Translations under genes and position numbers: made by a program
Notes under the pieces: model-generated
Told to the model about the DNA's origin: nothing
The model's input: the letters and a program-made list of their open reading frames with translations, nothing else
The model's database searches: none
Assembly: GCA_029781115.1 (NCBI GenBank)
Contig: JAKOXG010000002.1
Location: forward strand, 1-64,000
Reading direction: 5' to 3'
DNA from: Candidatus Cloacimonadota bacterium
GTDB taxonomy: Bacteria; Cloacimonadota; Cloacimonadia; Cloacimonadales; Cloacimonadaceae
Length of the DNA stretch: 64,000 bases
Shown: one piece after another, positions 26,533-35,331 of the stretch
Numbering within the stretch: position 1 is the first letter of the stretch
Layout: every line of letters begins with the position of its first letter

Positions 26533-26682
26533 ATGAAGAAACACAAATCGCTCAAGTTCAAGGAATCGGTTGGAACTGATCTTGGCAGAGACATTACAGT
26601 GCTTGATATGACCCTCATGGCCAAGGTTAGGCCCAGACGATATGAACGCTCAATGTATCGCACCCCGGTGGTGAAGGAATAA
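26533..26682 (+). pseudogene. 49-codon chimera of pilM start and PilW-like gene end at the duplication junction
   Basis: The frame opens MKKHKSLKFKESVGTDLG, matching the first 18 codons of pilM (28640) with two changes. After GGCAG (26588) it switches to 'TVLDMTLMAKV..YERSMYRTPVVKE', the diverged C-terminus of the PilW-like protein at 24573. The fusion is in frame from ATG to TAA. It is best read as a leftover of the tandem duplication; a translated product is possible because a start and stop survive, but no function is implied. Confidence 0.85.
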
Positions 26683-26713
26683 CAACATCTTTTATGTTGT
26701 TGAGGAGAATCTC

Positions 26714-28615
26714 ATGAAAGCAATTGTAAGGAAGCCAATAGGTAATGTGAGCGTCACCATGCTCTTGGTGTTGATAGCCACTATGTCTGGTTTTACTTTG
26801 GCCGGACTTGCCTATAGGGATGTTCTATGTTTTCACTATGAGTATGAAAACGTTCAATCCCTATTGATGCTGAGGAGCGAAGCCCTGAGAGGCCAAGCCA
26901 TTATGGGCGCTATAGGTGTAATCACCATGCCCGTGGTTACCAGTGAGCGCACCGTGGAAGTTTCCGGAACTCAGGCAAGCAAGAGCTTCAAGATCAAATC
27001 CCTGATCGTTCCCGGTGGCTCAGCACTTGTGGATGAGAATATAACGCAGGGCGACAGAAGGCAGATCACCAACGTCCATAGCCGCGTGTATGTGCATAAG
27101 GGCACCAAGTATGCACCTGCCGGCAAAACCAGGTCTATCGTGCAAAAGTATGGCGTCTATACCCTGGAATATGAGACCTTTGCCAAATTCATGTATTTTA
27201 CGGATTTTGATAAAGACCCAAACGGTCACCCGATTCGCCACTATGGCCCGGACGTATTCTACGGCAGAGTGCACAGCAACGAGGATATTTGGATACTCAA
27301 AGGTAGTGGTGGAAACAACTCCGGTTGGCCCACCTTCAATGGCTGGGTTACTACTGCGGGAACGGTGAGAGTATATCCCGGTGGTGGGCAAGATTATCCC
27401 GAAGATACTATCTTCAAGGGCGGGCTCACCGAAAACTATGCCTATACTAATTTCCCTGATGAGGCTAATACCTTGAAGAACAGTGCTCAAAAGGTGGGGC
27501 CTCCCATGCAAGATCAAAAATACATCGTCTACCTGAAAGTTAATGGTACCAGTGCAGACGCACTCTTGGGCACAGTTGGTGATGGCACTTTGGAAAGTTT
27601 GGCGGTCTACCCACCCCACCTCTATCCCCCGGGAACAGGGGAACCCCTATATGCAAACTATTACAGAGTACCGGATACTACCTGGACCATGCTGAGCCCG
27701 GGTGCCCTTTCCAATAAGTCATTTTATTCCATGAATAAACTCTGGATTAAAGGTAATTTTACAGGTTACCAGACCTACGGAAGTGAAGATACCATCTTCA
27801 TATTGGGGGATATCCTGCTTACCGGTACACCCAGAGGGCAGGAACCAGAAGGCAACAAACGAGATGTGGTGGGCTTGGTGGCCAAAAAATCCATCGTAAT
27901 CAAGTATGGTTATTATGATCCTATCGATACCGAACGCCACCATGATACCAGTGGTGCCAGCACCAGCCAACCCTGGGGAGGAGTGTGGATCTATGCTGCC
28001 ATGGCCGCTTTGGGCGACGGTAAAGGTGATGCCAGAAAAGACGGTGTGTTTACCTTTGAGTATCAACACCCACACCCATCCGTGCCCGATGTGGTAATGA
28101 ATGATATCATTTACACCAAGATAGACCTGCACCGCAGACACTTCCCTCAGCAAACAAACACCGGTTGGAGCCAGGCTGATCCCAGGATAGATTACCCTTG
28201 GTACAATCCGCTTTGGCCTGAAAGCCAACCTTATCTGGAGCGGGGATATATAAACGTCTATGGCTCCATCTCGCAACGCAGACGTGGATTTGTGCATCGC
28301 AACTATACAGACCGTGACCACCCAAACAATTCAGGCATTTGGGATCAGCCCCAGGATCTATGCGGATATAGTAGTGCTCCCTTTGCTGTGCGTCATTTTG
28401 ATCCAGTCGTGCCGAACCTTTTACTCGTGACGAAAGACTACGAGGGATCTTCCGGAGGAGGTATCGGCTACAAGAAAAACTATCACTACGACAATCGCTT
28501 TTACTACACCTCGCCCCTGCACTTCCCAGAGGTGACGCGTGAAGCATCCCAAACCTTTACCGGCGTGAAATGGGAAGTCAAAAACCCGAATTTAATACCA
28601 AGTGCTATACAATAA
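26714..28615 (+). CDS. Pilus-operon protein of unknown function, copy 2
   Basis: 633 aa, the same length as the copy at 24607 and alignable end to end without obvious gaps. Long identical blocks include 'TSERTVEVSGTQASKSFKI' and 'DTIFILGDILLTGTPRG'; differences cluster in the middle (around residues 255-300) and near the C-terminus. The hydrophobic N-terminal helix is kept (VSVTMLLVLIATMSGFTLAGL). Both copies remain open, which argues that both are under selection. ATG after GAGGAG at 26701. It is followed by pilM. Confidence 0.85.
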   Translation: MKAIVRKPIGNVSVTMLLVLIATMSGFTLAGLAYRDVLCFHYEYENVQSLLMLRSEALRGQAIMGAIGVITMPVVTSERTVEVSGTQASKSFKIKSLIVPGGSALVDENITQGDRRQITNVHSRVYVHKGTKYAPAGKTRSIVQKYGVYTLEYETFAKFMYFTDFDKDPNGHPIRHYGPDVFYGRVHSNEDIWILKGSGGNNSGWPTFNGWVTTAGTVRVYPGGGQDYPEDTIFKGGLTENYAYTNFPDEANTLKNSAQKVGPPMQDQKYIVYLKVNGTSADALLGTVGDGTLESLAVYPPHLYPPGTGEPLYANYYRVPDTTWTMLSPGALSNKSFYSMNKLWIKGNFTGYQTYGSEDTIFILGDILLTGTPRGQEPEGNKRDVVGLVAKKSIVIKYGYYDPIDTERHHDTSGASTSQPWGGVWIYAAMAALGDGKGDARKDGVFTFEYQHPHPSVPDVVMNDIIYTKIDLHRRHFPQQTNTGWSQADPRIDYPWYNPLWPESQPYLERGYINVYGSISQRRRGFVHRNYTDRDHPNNSGIWDQPQDLCGYSSAPFAVRHFDPVVPNLLLVTKDYEGSSGGGIGYKKNYHYDNRFYYTSPLHFPEVTREASQTFTGVKWEVKNPNLIPSAIQ

Positions 28616-28639
28616 TAAGGTCCATACATAAGAGGAACT

Positions 28640-29710
28640 ATGAAGAAACAAAAATCGCTCAAGTTCAAGGAATCGGTTGGAATTGATCTTGGCAGCCACA
28701 GCGTTAAAGTCGTGCATCTTAAACGACTGAACGAAGGCTTTAAGCTGCTCAATTATGAAATCCGACCCACAGTTGCCCACGGAGTGGAATACATTCCGGG
28801 CGACCTGCGTCCTGAACGCTACGGCCCCGTGCTGGTGGACATCCTCAAGACCCTGCGTATCAACCCCAAAAGAGTCCAACACCTGGTCACTTCTGTGGGA
28901 GGAGACAACACCAGCATCAAACAAATCAAAACCATCTTTCTTCCAGACGACGAGCTGGAATCAGCCCTCTTCTTTGAAGCCAAGAAACACATTGCCATCT
29001 CTGGATCAGATATGGTGTTGGATTATCAGGTGCTCAGCGTTGAAGAGAAGACAAACAACATGAACATCCTCTTGGGTGCCACCTCCAAAGAGCTGATCAA
29101 CGAACACACCAACATCTTGCAGACTGCCGGTCTGGCACCAAACTTGGTGGATATCGACTCTCTGGCTGTGGCCAATAGCTTTATGCTCAATGCCTTTGTC
29201 GAAGAAGGTGTTTATGTGTTATTGAACCTGGGAGCTCATCGCACCAATATGGTGATTTGGGGCCCCGATGCAAGATTCTTTTCCCGTGATATCCCCTTTG
29301 GTGGCTACAACTTCACCAAAGACATCATGCGCAAACGCTCAATGGAATGGGAACAGGCAGAGAATTACAAGCTGGAATTTGGCCTGCTGGACGATCCCAG
29401 CAACCCCGAAGTTCGCACTCTGAGCATGCTGGATATCACCGAGAAGCCCACCGAAGAGGCTATCGTCGAAGAGATACGTCGCTCGCTGCGCTTCTACGTC
29501 AAAGAAGCTGGCAACAGCGATTTTCGCAAAGTCTATCTGATGGGTGGAACCGCAAAGTTGAAAGGCTTACCTGAGTATATCGAGGAGAAAGTCAACCTTC
29601 CCACCGAGATATTCTTGCCCTTCATCAATGTGGAGATGCCCGAAAAGTTTATCGATAAAAAAGACCCTCAATTGGCTCTGGCAGTTGGCCTGGCCATGCG
29701 GGCGGAATAG
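28640..29710 (+). CDS. pilM: Type IV pilus assembly protein PilM
   Basis: 356 aa, actin/FtsA-like ATPase fold of the cytoplasmic face of the alignment complex. Nucleotide-binding segments: 'VGIDLGSHSVKVVHL' near the N-terminus, 'VDIDSLAVANSF', 'VLLNLGAHRTNMVIW', 'PFGGYNFTKDI' and 'VYLMGGTAKLKGLPEYI'. It binds the N-terminal tail of PilN. RBS AGAGGA lies before the ATG at 28640. Its first 56 bases are duplicated at 26533. It is first of the pilMNOPQ run. Confidence 0.95.
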   Translation: MKKQKSLKFKESVGIDLGSHSVKVVHLKRLNEGFKLLNYEIRPTVAHGVEYIPGDLRPERYGPVLVDILKTLRINPKRVQHLVTSVGGDNTSIKQIKTIFLPDDELESALFFEAKKHIAISGSDMVLDYQVLSVEEKTNNMNILLGATSKELINEHTNILQTAGLAPNLVDIDSLAVANSFMLNAFVEEGVYVLLNLGAHRTNMVIWGPDARFFSRDIPFGGYNFTKDIMRKRSMEWEQAENYKLEFGLLDDPSNPEVRTLSMLDITEKPTEEAIVEEIRRSLRFYVKEAGNSDFRKVYLMGGTAKLKGLPEYIEEKVNLPTEIFLPFINVEMPEKFIDKKDPQLALAVGLAMRAE

Positions 29711-29719
29711 GAAGATGGT

Positions 29720-30319
29720 ATGAATCAATTTTACTTCAAAATCAATCTAAACAAATACGGCGATCTGAAGCTGCAAGCAGAACGTGAAAACAAGATGTTT
29801 ATCCAGGCAGTCGTCGTGTTTGCCATTGGAATTGTAATCCTTTTGGCCGCCCACTTTTATATCAGTTCACAGCTGAACAAAAAGGTAGCCAACAGGCAGA
29901 AGTTCCTGAAAGAGACACAAGCTCAGATTGATCAGTTTAAAACCAGTGGAGAATACCTTTCCAGCCAAGACTTGGATCGTCTGGGAAAGACCTTCAATGA
30001 TCGTATCTTCTGGGCAAACAAGCTGGTGGCACTCTCTCAGGAAATTGACCACAAGTTAGCAGTGCGCAAATTTACCTTTGCCAACGGTGTGCTCACGCTC
30101 AATGGGATCACACCTGTAGACAACAATGTGAGGGAGATCGACCTGATCAACGAGTTTATCCTGCGGTTAAAATCCAACCCAGAGATAAGCAACGACTTCC
30201 CCTACATCAAATCTGGTGCCATAAGCAAGCAGGTAGTCAAGGACACCGCAATCATGGAATTTGTGATTGAGTGCTACAGTAAGGAGCCCTCAAGAGTTCC
30301 AGGAGGTGAGATACAATGA
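29720..30319 (+). CDS. pilN: Type IV pilus inner-membrane protein PilN
   Basis: 199 aa. A short N-terminal tail 'MNQFYFKINLNKYGDLKLQ' carries an INLN-like stretch typical of PilM binding. One membrane helix follows (about residues 28-50, 'FIQAVVVFAIGIVILLAAHFYI'), then a coiled coil and a small periplasmic ferredoxin-like domain. It pairs with PilO; the two genes overlap by four bases (ATGA). The assignment rests on topology and position between pilM and pilO as much as on sequence. Confidence 0.85.
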   Translation: MNQFYFKINLNKYGDLKLQAERENKMFIQAVVVFAIGIVILLAAHFYISSQLNKKVANRQKFLKETQAQIDQFKTSGEYLSSQDLDRLGKTFNDRIFWANKLVALSQEIDHKLAVRKFTFANGVLTLNGITPVDNNVREIDLINEFILRLKSNPEISNDFPYIKSGAISKQVVKDTAIMEFVIECYSKEPSRVPGGEIQ

Positions 30320-30864
30320 GGGAAAAATATCTCGTATTCATCGTGCTGATGATCTTGATTGCCGTGCTGATCTTTACTGCCAGTGCCAACAACCTCAACA
30401 GTGGCCTCAAGAAAGTGAAAGACTATGACAACCAGATCAAGACTGCACAGGAAAGGCTGAATAGCGCCCGCATCATGAATGAAAAGCTGTCCCAGTTTTC
30501 ATTGATCATCGACAACAGCTTGTCAAAATCTGGAAAATTCACCTTTGAAGAGATCAACGACTTCAAAAGGCGCATCGGCGAACTGGCCCATGACCGCAAA
30601 ATTTCCATCAACAAGCTCTCGGATACCAACAAGTTCTCATTGCCGGGGCTGATCGAAACCACCTACAACTTGGAACTGGAGGGAACCTTCGTTCAGATGG
30701 GACAATTCCTTTCAGACCTGGAAGCTCTCGACAATATCATTAAAATCCACTTCATAGACGTCACTCCTTCTGCTGAAGGCGATAAAAAGACGGAAGACTA
30801 TGCGGTGTCCAGATACAAAATAATGATTGAACTTTCCATATTCAAAGTGAAGAAGGAGGCGTAA
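30316..30864 (+). CDS. pilO: Type IV pilus inner-membrane protein PilO
   Basis: 182 aa. One N-terminal membrane helix ('YLVFIVLMILIAVLIFTASA'), a coiled coil (~25-80) and a periplasmic domain with 'YNLELEGTFVQMGQFLSDLEALDNIIKI', the characteristic PilO strand-helix pattern. It starts inside the pilN stop (ATGA) and ends one base before the next gene, so translation is probably coupled along pilN-pilO-pilP. Confidence 0.88.
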   Translation: MREKYLVFIVLMILIAVLIFTASANNLNSGLKKVKDYDNQIKTAQERLNSARIMNEKLSQFSLIIDNSLSKSGKFTFEEINDFKRRIGELAHDRKISINKLSDTNKFSLPGLIETTYNLELEGTFVQMGQFLSDLEALDNIIKIHFIDVTPSAEGDKKTEDYAVSRYKIMIELSIFKVKKEA

Positions 30865-31410
30865 ATGCAACTGAGATATCTAAAAGACCTGGCCGTCACT
30901 TTGATCGTGATCATCTTCCTGGTATTGGGAGTTCGTCTCTATACAAATTACTACAAGATGAAAAATGTCCCAGAGCATTCCATTCACTCCAAGGAATCCG
31001 TATCGGATGCGCTGCTCACGGATATCAAGGCGATTGAAAGCTCCATCCAGGACCGTAAGGAGTTTGTCTTTACTATCACCCGTGACCCATTGCGTCAGGG
31101 CAATATCATCAAAGACAAATTGGATCTGGAGCGTGAGTTCCTCGAGAGTGTGAGAAACACCTTCAGGCTTTCCTCCACCTCTGTGCTGGAGAATGGAAAG
31201 AAATATGCAACCATTGAATATCGTGATCAAAACTACTATGCCACAATCGGTGAAACCGTGGAAGGCCGTAGGATCGTTGATATTGGTGAAAACTGGATCA
31301 AGTATTATTACGGTGGCAACACGGTGACCGCCTACCTGGCACCCAGACCACCCATGCCAGATTTTGACGCCATGAACGTCAAGAATACTGACAACACTGG
31401 AAATTGGTAA
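30865..31410 (+). CDS. PilP-like pilus assembly protein
   Basis: 181 aa, immediately after pilO. An N-terminal membrane segment ('LAVTLIVIIFLVLGVRLY') with no lipobox cysteine, then a coil containing 'RDPLRQGNII', close to the PilP/GspC-type 'RDPF' motif, and a short beta domain ('GKKYATIEYRDQNYYATIGETVEGRRIVDIGENWIKYYYGG' split by turns) like the secretin-binding HR domain. It probably bridges PilNO to the secretin. It differs from classical PilP in being membrane-anchored instead of a lipoprotein, which makes a GspC-like reading possible too. Confidence 0.7.
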   Translation: MQLRYLKDLAVTLIVIIFLVLGVRLYTNYYKMKNVPEHSIHSKESVSDALLTDIKAIESSIQDRKEFVFTITRDPLRQGNIIKDKLDLEREFLESVRNTFRLSSTSVLENGKKYATIEYRDQNYYATIGETVEGRRIVDIGENWIKYYYGGNTVTAYLAPRPPMPDFDAMNVKNTDNTGNW

Positions 31411-31442
31411 ATAAATATAATGTAAATAATGGGAGAACCTAA

Positions 31443-32867
31443 ATGACACTTAGCCCAAACTCAAAATCATTTTTGCGGATCATCCTCCTGTTGGCCATGG
31501 CATGGCTGGCTGTTGGGCTGATGGCGCAATCCAGCAAACTTACTACCAAAGTTAGCTACAATGCCGATGATGCAACGCTGTCTTCGGTATTGAACGCCTT
31601 GTCACGCCAAAGTGGCTGCAACATTGTGCTGGCTGCCGATCCCCGCGCAGCCGCCGATAAGGAAGAACGTAGAGTGACCCTGAATATCAAGGATGTGCCT
31701 ATCGAGACAGCAGTATCCTTGGTGGCCAGAGTTGCTGGGCTTGCCTACAAAGTAGAGGGTGAAAACACCTTCATCGTAGGTACCAAGCAAAACATTTCTG
31801 AAGAATCCGGAGAACGCAGCAAGATCATCTATCTCAAGAACCTTGATGCTGAAAAAGTGGCCAAATCCTTGGAAAACACCGCCGGCAAGGTGGTGCCTCT
31901 GGAAGGCCAAAACGCAGTGATGGTCTATGCAAATCCCGAAACATTCAAGAATATCGAAGATTTGGTCACCAGCATCGACGTGGATCAAAAGCAGATTGAG
32001 ATCAGAGTGCGCCTCATCGAAGTGCATCTCAACCATGCAAGAAAGATGGGCATCGACTGGAGCCGCCTCAACCACCTCACCACAATCTTGGCTGAAGACC
32101 CTGTAAATGCCAGAGGCACAGGACTTCCCTTCAACTACACAGATGTTGAGGGATACCTGCCGCACGGCGACCCCATGGACTTTGAACAGCTCCCAAGAGA
32201 GCAACACTTCCAACGCATCAATGGATTGAAAGACATCGGCCACTTCAGCCGTCAACTCACCGCTTTTGACATCACGGTAGATTGGCTCTTGGAAAACAAC
32301 GCTGCTCAGCTGCTCACAGACACACGCGTTACTACCATAAACGGCTCAGAAGCTACAATCCACATGGGAGAAGTGGTGCCCTTTGTGGTGACAGACAACG
32401 ACAAGCAAGTTCAGGTCGAGCGCGAAGAAGTCGGTATCATCCTCACCGTCACACCCACCGTAAATTCCGACGGTATGATCACCGCGGCAATCGCTCCCGA
32501 AGTAAGCTCTGTGACTGACCTCGTGGGTGGCTATGTTCCCCGCACAAAAGTGCGTAAAGTGACCTCTACCGTCACAGTTCCCAACGAACAAAAAATCGTT
32601 ATTGGTGGTCTGCTCAACAGCAGCATCAGTAAGAAAACCAATAAAGTTCCTTTCCTTGGTGACCTGCCTTTCGTCGGCAAGCTTTTCCAACACCATTATG
32701 AAGTGGTGGAAAATACTGACCTCATCATGGAGATCACCCCCCGCTTGGTATCGGTCTTTGAGGCAGCTCCCGAAATCAAAGTGGATGAGAGACTCACACG
32801 TCAGTTGATCGAATATGAAGAGGAAGAAGTAGAAGGTGAGGAAGTCGGGGAAGAAGGGGGAGAATAA
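31443..32867 (+). CDS. pilQ: Type IV pilus secretin PilQ
   Basis: 474 aa. Signal peptide (to about residue 28, 'AVGLMAQSS'), then a STN/N0 domain ('LKVPIETA'-like, 'NIKDVPIETAVSLVARVAGL'), an N1-type repeat ('NAVMVYANPETFKNIEDLVTSIDV') and the secretin barrel ('KVTSTVTVPNEQKIVIGGLL', 'VPFLGDLPFVGKLFQ', 'LIMEITPRLV'). It ends with a Glu-rich tail. It forms the outer-membrane pore for the pilus and implies a diderm envelope. Short for a PilQ: no AMIN domains. Its TAA overlaps the ATG of the next gene (TAATG). Confidence 0.93.
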   Translation: MTLSPNSKSFLRIILLLAMAWLAVGLMAQSSKLTTKVSYNADDATLSSVLNALSRQSGCNIVLAADPRAAADKEERRVTLNIKDVPIETAVSLVARVAGLAYKVEGENTFIVGTKQNISEESGERSKIIYLKNLDAEKVAKSLENTAGKVVPLEGQNAVMVYANPETFKNIEDLVTSIDVDQKQIEIRVRLIEVHLNHARKMGIDWSRLNHLTTILAEDPVNARGTGLPFNYTDVEGYLPHGDPMDFEQLPREQHFQRINGLKDIGHFSRQLTAFDITVDWLLENNAAQLLTDTRVTTINGSEATIHMGEVVPFVVTDNDKQVQVEREEVGIILTVTPTVNSDGMITAAIAPEVSSVTDLVGGYVPRTKVRKVTSTVTVPNEQKIVIGGLLNSSISKKTNKVPFLGDLPFVGKLFQHHYEVVENTDLIMEITPRLVSVFEAAPEIKVDERLTRQLIEYEEEEVEGEEVGEEGGE

Positions 32868-35188
32868 TGAGATATATCTACAGACCCTTAATGCTCTCTG
32901 TCATGGTGTTGATGCTCGTGATTTTGGCCACATCTTGCGATAGGCGCAATATCCCCGTGGTCTTGGATCAGGAGCCGGTACCTGTCTCATCAGAGCGTTA
33001 TATCACCTCGATAGTAGCTACACCGGATACCATCTATGCCGACAACAACATCACCTATTCCCACATCAAGGTGCAGGTGAAAGACGGTGAAGGCTTTGGC
33101 GTTCCAAGCCAGATAGTGAGCTTTAAGACCGACCTCGGCAGGGTGCTCACCAACGTGCCTACAGATAGCACAGGTGTGGCCACCACTACCTTCTGGGATG
33201 ATGGAGACGAAGGCCAAGCCACAATCACCGCAGTGGTACGCAAGTATTCTGAAGAAGACGAAACCGTCGTAATCTCAGAAGCTGTCGAAACCATCAATGT
33301 GCAAATCTTGCCGGTTCCCGCCATTGAATCAATTACTCTCAAGGCGCCCAGTTTCTCAAAGGTGACCCAAACCCATTCTATCACTGCTACAGTGAAAAAC
33401 GAGCTGGGTCAAAGTGTGCCCAATAACACACTGGTAACCTTTGATTGCATCATGGGTTCGTTCTGGACGGATGCAGGTGGAGGTGAAGCTGGTGCAGAAT
33501 TGGGCAACTCAACCGTCGTAAAAACTATCAACGGCATTGCCAAGGTTACCTACAAGGCCTCCAACCTCATCACGGATGACGAGAACGTCGAAACCATCAC
33601 TGCCTCGATCGGAGCAGTGCGCAAGAGCCAAAATGTGACTATCACTGCAGGCGATCCTGCCGCTCTGACATTGCAGACATTTGTGATCGACAATGGTGTT
33701 CCCAATGAGACGGATACCAGTGCCTTGGAATCTGACGATGAGATCCGCCTCTCTGCGAAGCTTACAGATATTCACGGCAACGTCTGCAGCGGCAAAAGGG
33801 TCAAGTTTGGCACCAACCTCGGCACCTTTATCAATACCCAACAGCAGATCAACATAAACACGCAGGCTGACGGCTATGCGCATACCCGCCTGATCCCCGG
33901 CTTATTGGCTGGTGCTGCCACCATCACGGCTTCCGCCAATGGAGACACTCTCCAAGCTGAAACCGTATTCACCATCACTTCCAGCATGATCTACTCCATC
34001 GGATTTACCCAGGAAAGTTCCATTAAACTGTGGGTAGCCAACACAGGTGGAGAATCATCAGCCATCCTGAGAGTAAAGCTCAGAGACATCAATGGCAACT
34101 TGGTTGATACCCAGCAACCGGTATGGTTTGAGATGGTGGGCGCTGTCCCGGCAGGAGCAAACCTGAACAACCAACCTCCCAACGCACCAGTGATGGTGAT
34201 GAGTACAGGAGGTGAAGCCCAGATATCGGTCAACGCCGGAACTGAATCCGGAGTTCTGGCCATCAAAGCTTCACACACAAGAGAATCAGATAACGTGGAA
34301 ATCTTTGCTATCAAGACCAATATCATCATCCAAGGTGGTCCTGCTGCATCCATTACTCCTTTCATTGGTCGCCAGAATTCAGGACAGGATATGGGTGGTG
34401 GAGTGTGGCGCGTTGTGGCAGGGGCAAGTGTATTTGACATCTATGGAAACCCCGTGATAGATGGAACCACGGTTCACTTTGAACTGATCAACAATATGAC
34501 CAACTGTACCATCGATGCTGCTGGTTTGGTGGGCAACGTGAGCGTGGATGACGACTCTCTCGCCGGAACTGCCTACACCGTTATCACCTATTCCGGCATC
34601 TACACCAACGAAATGATCACTGTCAAAGCCTCCACAGGTTCTGCAGGGAACCCCAATGGTATCTTCGGTGTTGCCAACCTCAAATTGCCACTCAATGAGC
34701 CTCATCTGGAGATCATACCCAACCCCTTGCATATCAACTTTGGTCTGGAGGGTCCCCCAGTATGGAAGTATGTAAGTGTCTATTGCACCGTCACTGACGG
34801 GCAAGGCCAAAAGATAGGCAAACAGCCCATACACATTACAACCACATTGGGAAACGTCGTGCTTATAGGATCTTCACAACCAAACCTGACACCAGAACTT
34901 GATGAATCGATCTATGCTCCGCCGGTCAACGATCCGATTTATCCGTGGATTATCAACACGGTGAGCATGTTCAATCCCGGTCCTGATGCCAATCCAAACC
35001 TGATCGACTATCACGGTATGGCCAAGAGCAGGGTCAAGTATCACAGAGATATGTGCCCTCCACCTGACCAGCCAGGTGTCGCCGGAGAAAACTCCGGTAA
35101 CATTATCGCCACCTTGCTTGGATATGACGTCAGTGCGACTACGACTATCGGATTAAGACGTTACTGGTATGATCCAGTACCATTCTAA
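32867..35188 (+). CDS. Ig-like (invasin/Big_1-type) lipoprotein translationally linked to pilQ
   Basis: 773 aa. The signal peptide ends in a lipobox 'LATSC' (Cys about residue 24) followed by Asp. The rest is a chain of about five bacterial Ig-like domains of the invasin/intimin type, with recurring patterns such as 'ITAVVRK', 'DGEGFGVPSQIVSFKT', 'DSTGVATTTF', 'LGQSVPNNTLVTFD', 'DIHGNVCSGKRVKFGTNLGTF' and 'DGYAHTRLIPGLLAGAATITA'. The start overlaps the pilQ stop, so expression is tied to the secretin. It could be a pilotin-like or surface-exposed partner of PilQ or an adhesin shown with the pilus. I do not know a described pilus protein with this architecture. Confidence 0.8.
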   Translation: MRYIYRPLMLSVMVLMLVILATSCDRRNIPVVLDQEPVPVSSERYITSIVATPDTIYADNNITYSHIKVQVKDGEGFGVPSQIVSFKTDLGRVLTNVPTDSTGVATTTFWDDGDEGQATITAVVRKYSEEDETVVISEAVETINVQILPVPAIESITLKAPSFSKVTQTHSITATVKNELGQSVPNNTLVTFDCIMGSFWTDAGGGEAGAELGNSTVVKTINGIAKVTYKASNLITDDENVETITASIGAVRKSQNVTITAGDPAALTLQTFVIDNGVPNETDTSALESDDEIRLSAKLTDIHGNVCSGKRVKFGTNLGTFINTQQQININTQADGYAHTRLIPGLLAGAATITASANGDTLQAETVFTITSSMIYSIGFTQESSIKLWVANTGGESSAILRVKLRDINGNLVDTQQPVWFEMVGAVPAGANLNNQPPNAPVMVMSTGGEAQISVNAGTESGVLAIKASHTRESDNVEIFAIKTNIIIQGGPAASITPFIGRQNSGQDMGGGVWRVVAGASVFDIYGNPVIDGTTVHFELINNMTNCTIDAAGLVGNVSVDDDSLAGTAYTVITYSGIYTNEMITVKASTGSAGNPNGIFGVANLKLPLNEPHLEIIPNPLHINFGLEGPPVWKYVSVYCTVTDGQGQKIGKQPIHITTTLGNVVLIGSSQPNLTPELDESIYAPPVNDPIYPWIINTVSMFNPGPDANPNLIDYHGMAKSRVKYHRDMCPPPDQPGVAGENSGNIIATLLGYDVSATTTIGLRRYWYDPVPF

Positions 35189-35213
35189 TTGAATAAACAA
35201 ACCAATATAAAGG

Positions 35214-35241
35214 GCACCGGAAGGCTCCGGTCTTCCGGTGC
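35214..35241 (+). terminator. Hairpin between the Ig-like lipoprotein gene and pilB
   Basis: GCACCGGAAG (35214-35223) pairs perfectly with CTTCCGGTGC (35232-35241) around GCTCCGGT. The following sequence (TCAACAAATAATG) lacks a T-run, so termination would be weak; it may attenuate read-through into pilB or stabilise the upstream message. Confidence 0.5.
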
Positions 35242-35331
35242 TCAACAAATAATGACACTGAAAGGAATGCTATCGACACAAGCGGCTAACCTTAGCTTTA
35301 CTTTTAAAAAATACCATTTAAGGAAGAGCCA

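Larger units (their letters stand above)
24475..28695 (+). repeat. 2.1-kb tandem duplication within the pilus operon
   Basis: Unit 1 (about 24475-26588) holds the last ~100 bases of the PilW-like gene, the 633-aa gene and the first 56 bases of a pilM-like sequence. Unit 2 (about 26591-28695) repeats the same order and continues into the real pilM. The non-coding pieces match too: 'TTTTATGTTGTTGAGGAG' lies ahead of each 633-aa gene and GGTCCATA/GAGTCCATA ahead of each pilM start. The copies differ at many positions, so the event is old. Confidence 0.9.

Noticed and set aside
24475-28695. Possibility that the doubled 633-aa gene is an assembly artefact
   Set aside because: The copies differ at many positions throughout and the junction itself has diverged, which a false duplication would not show.
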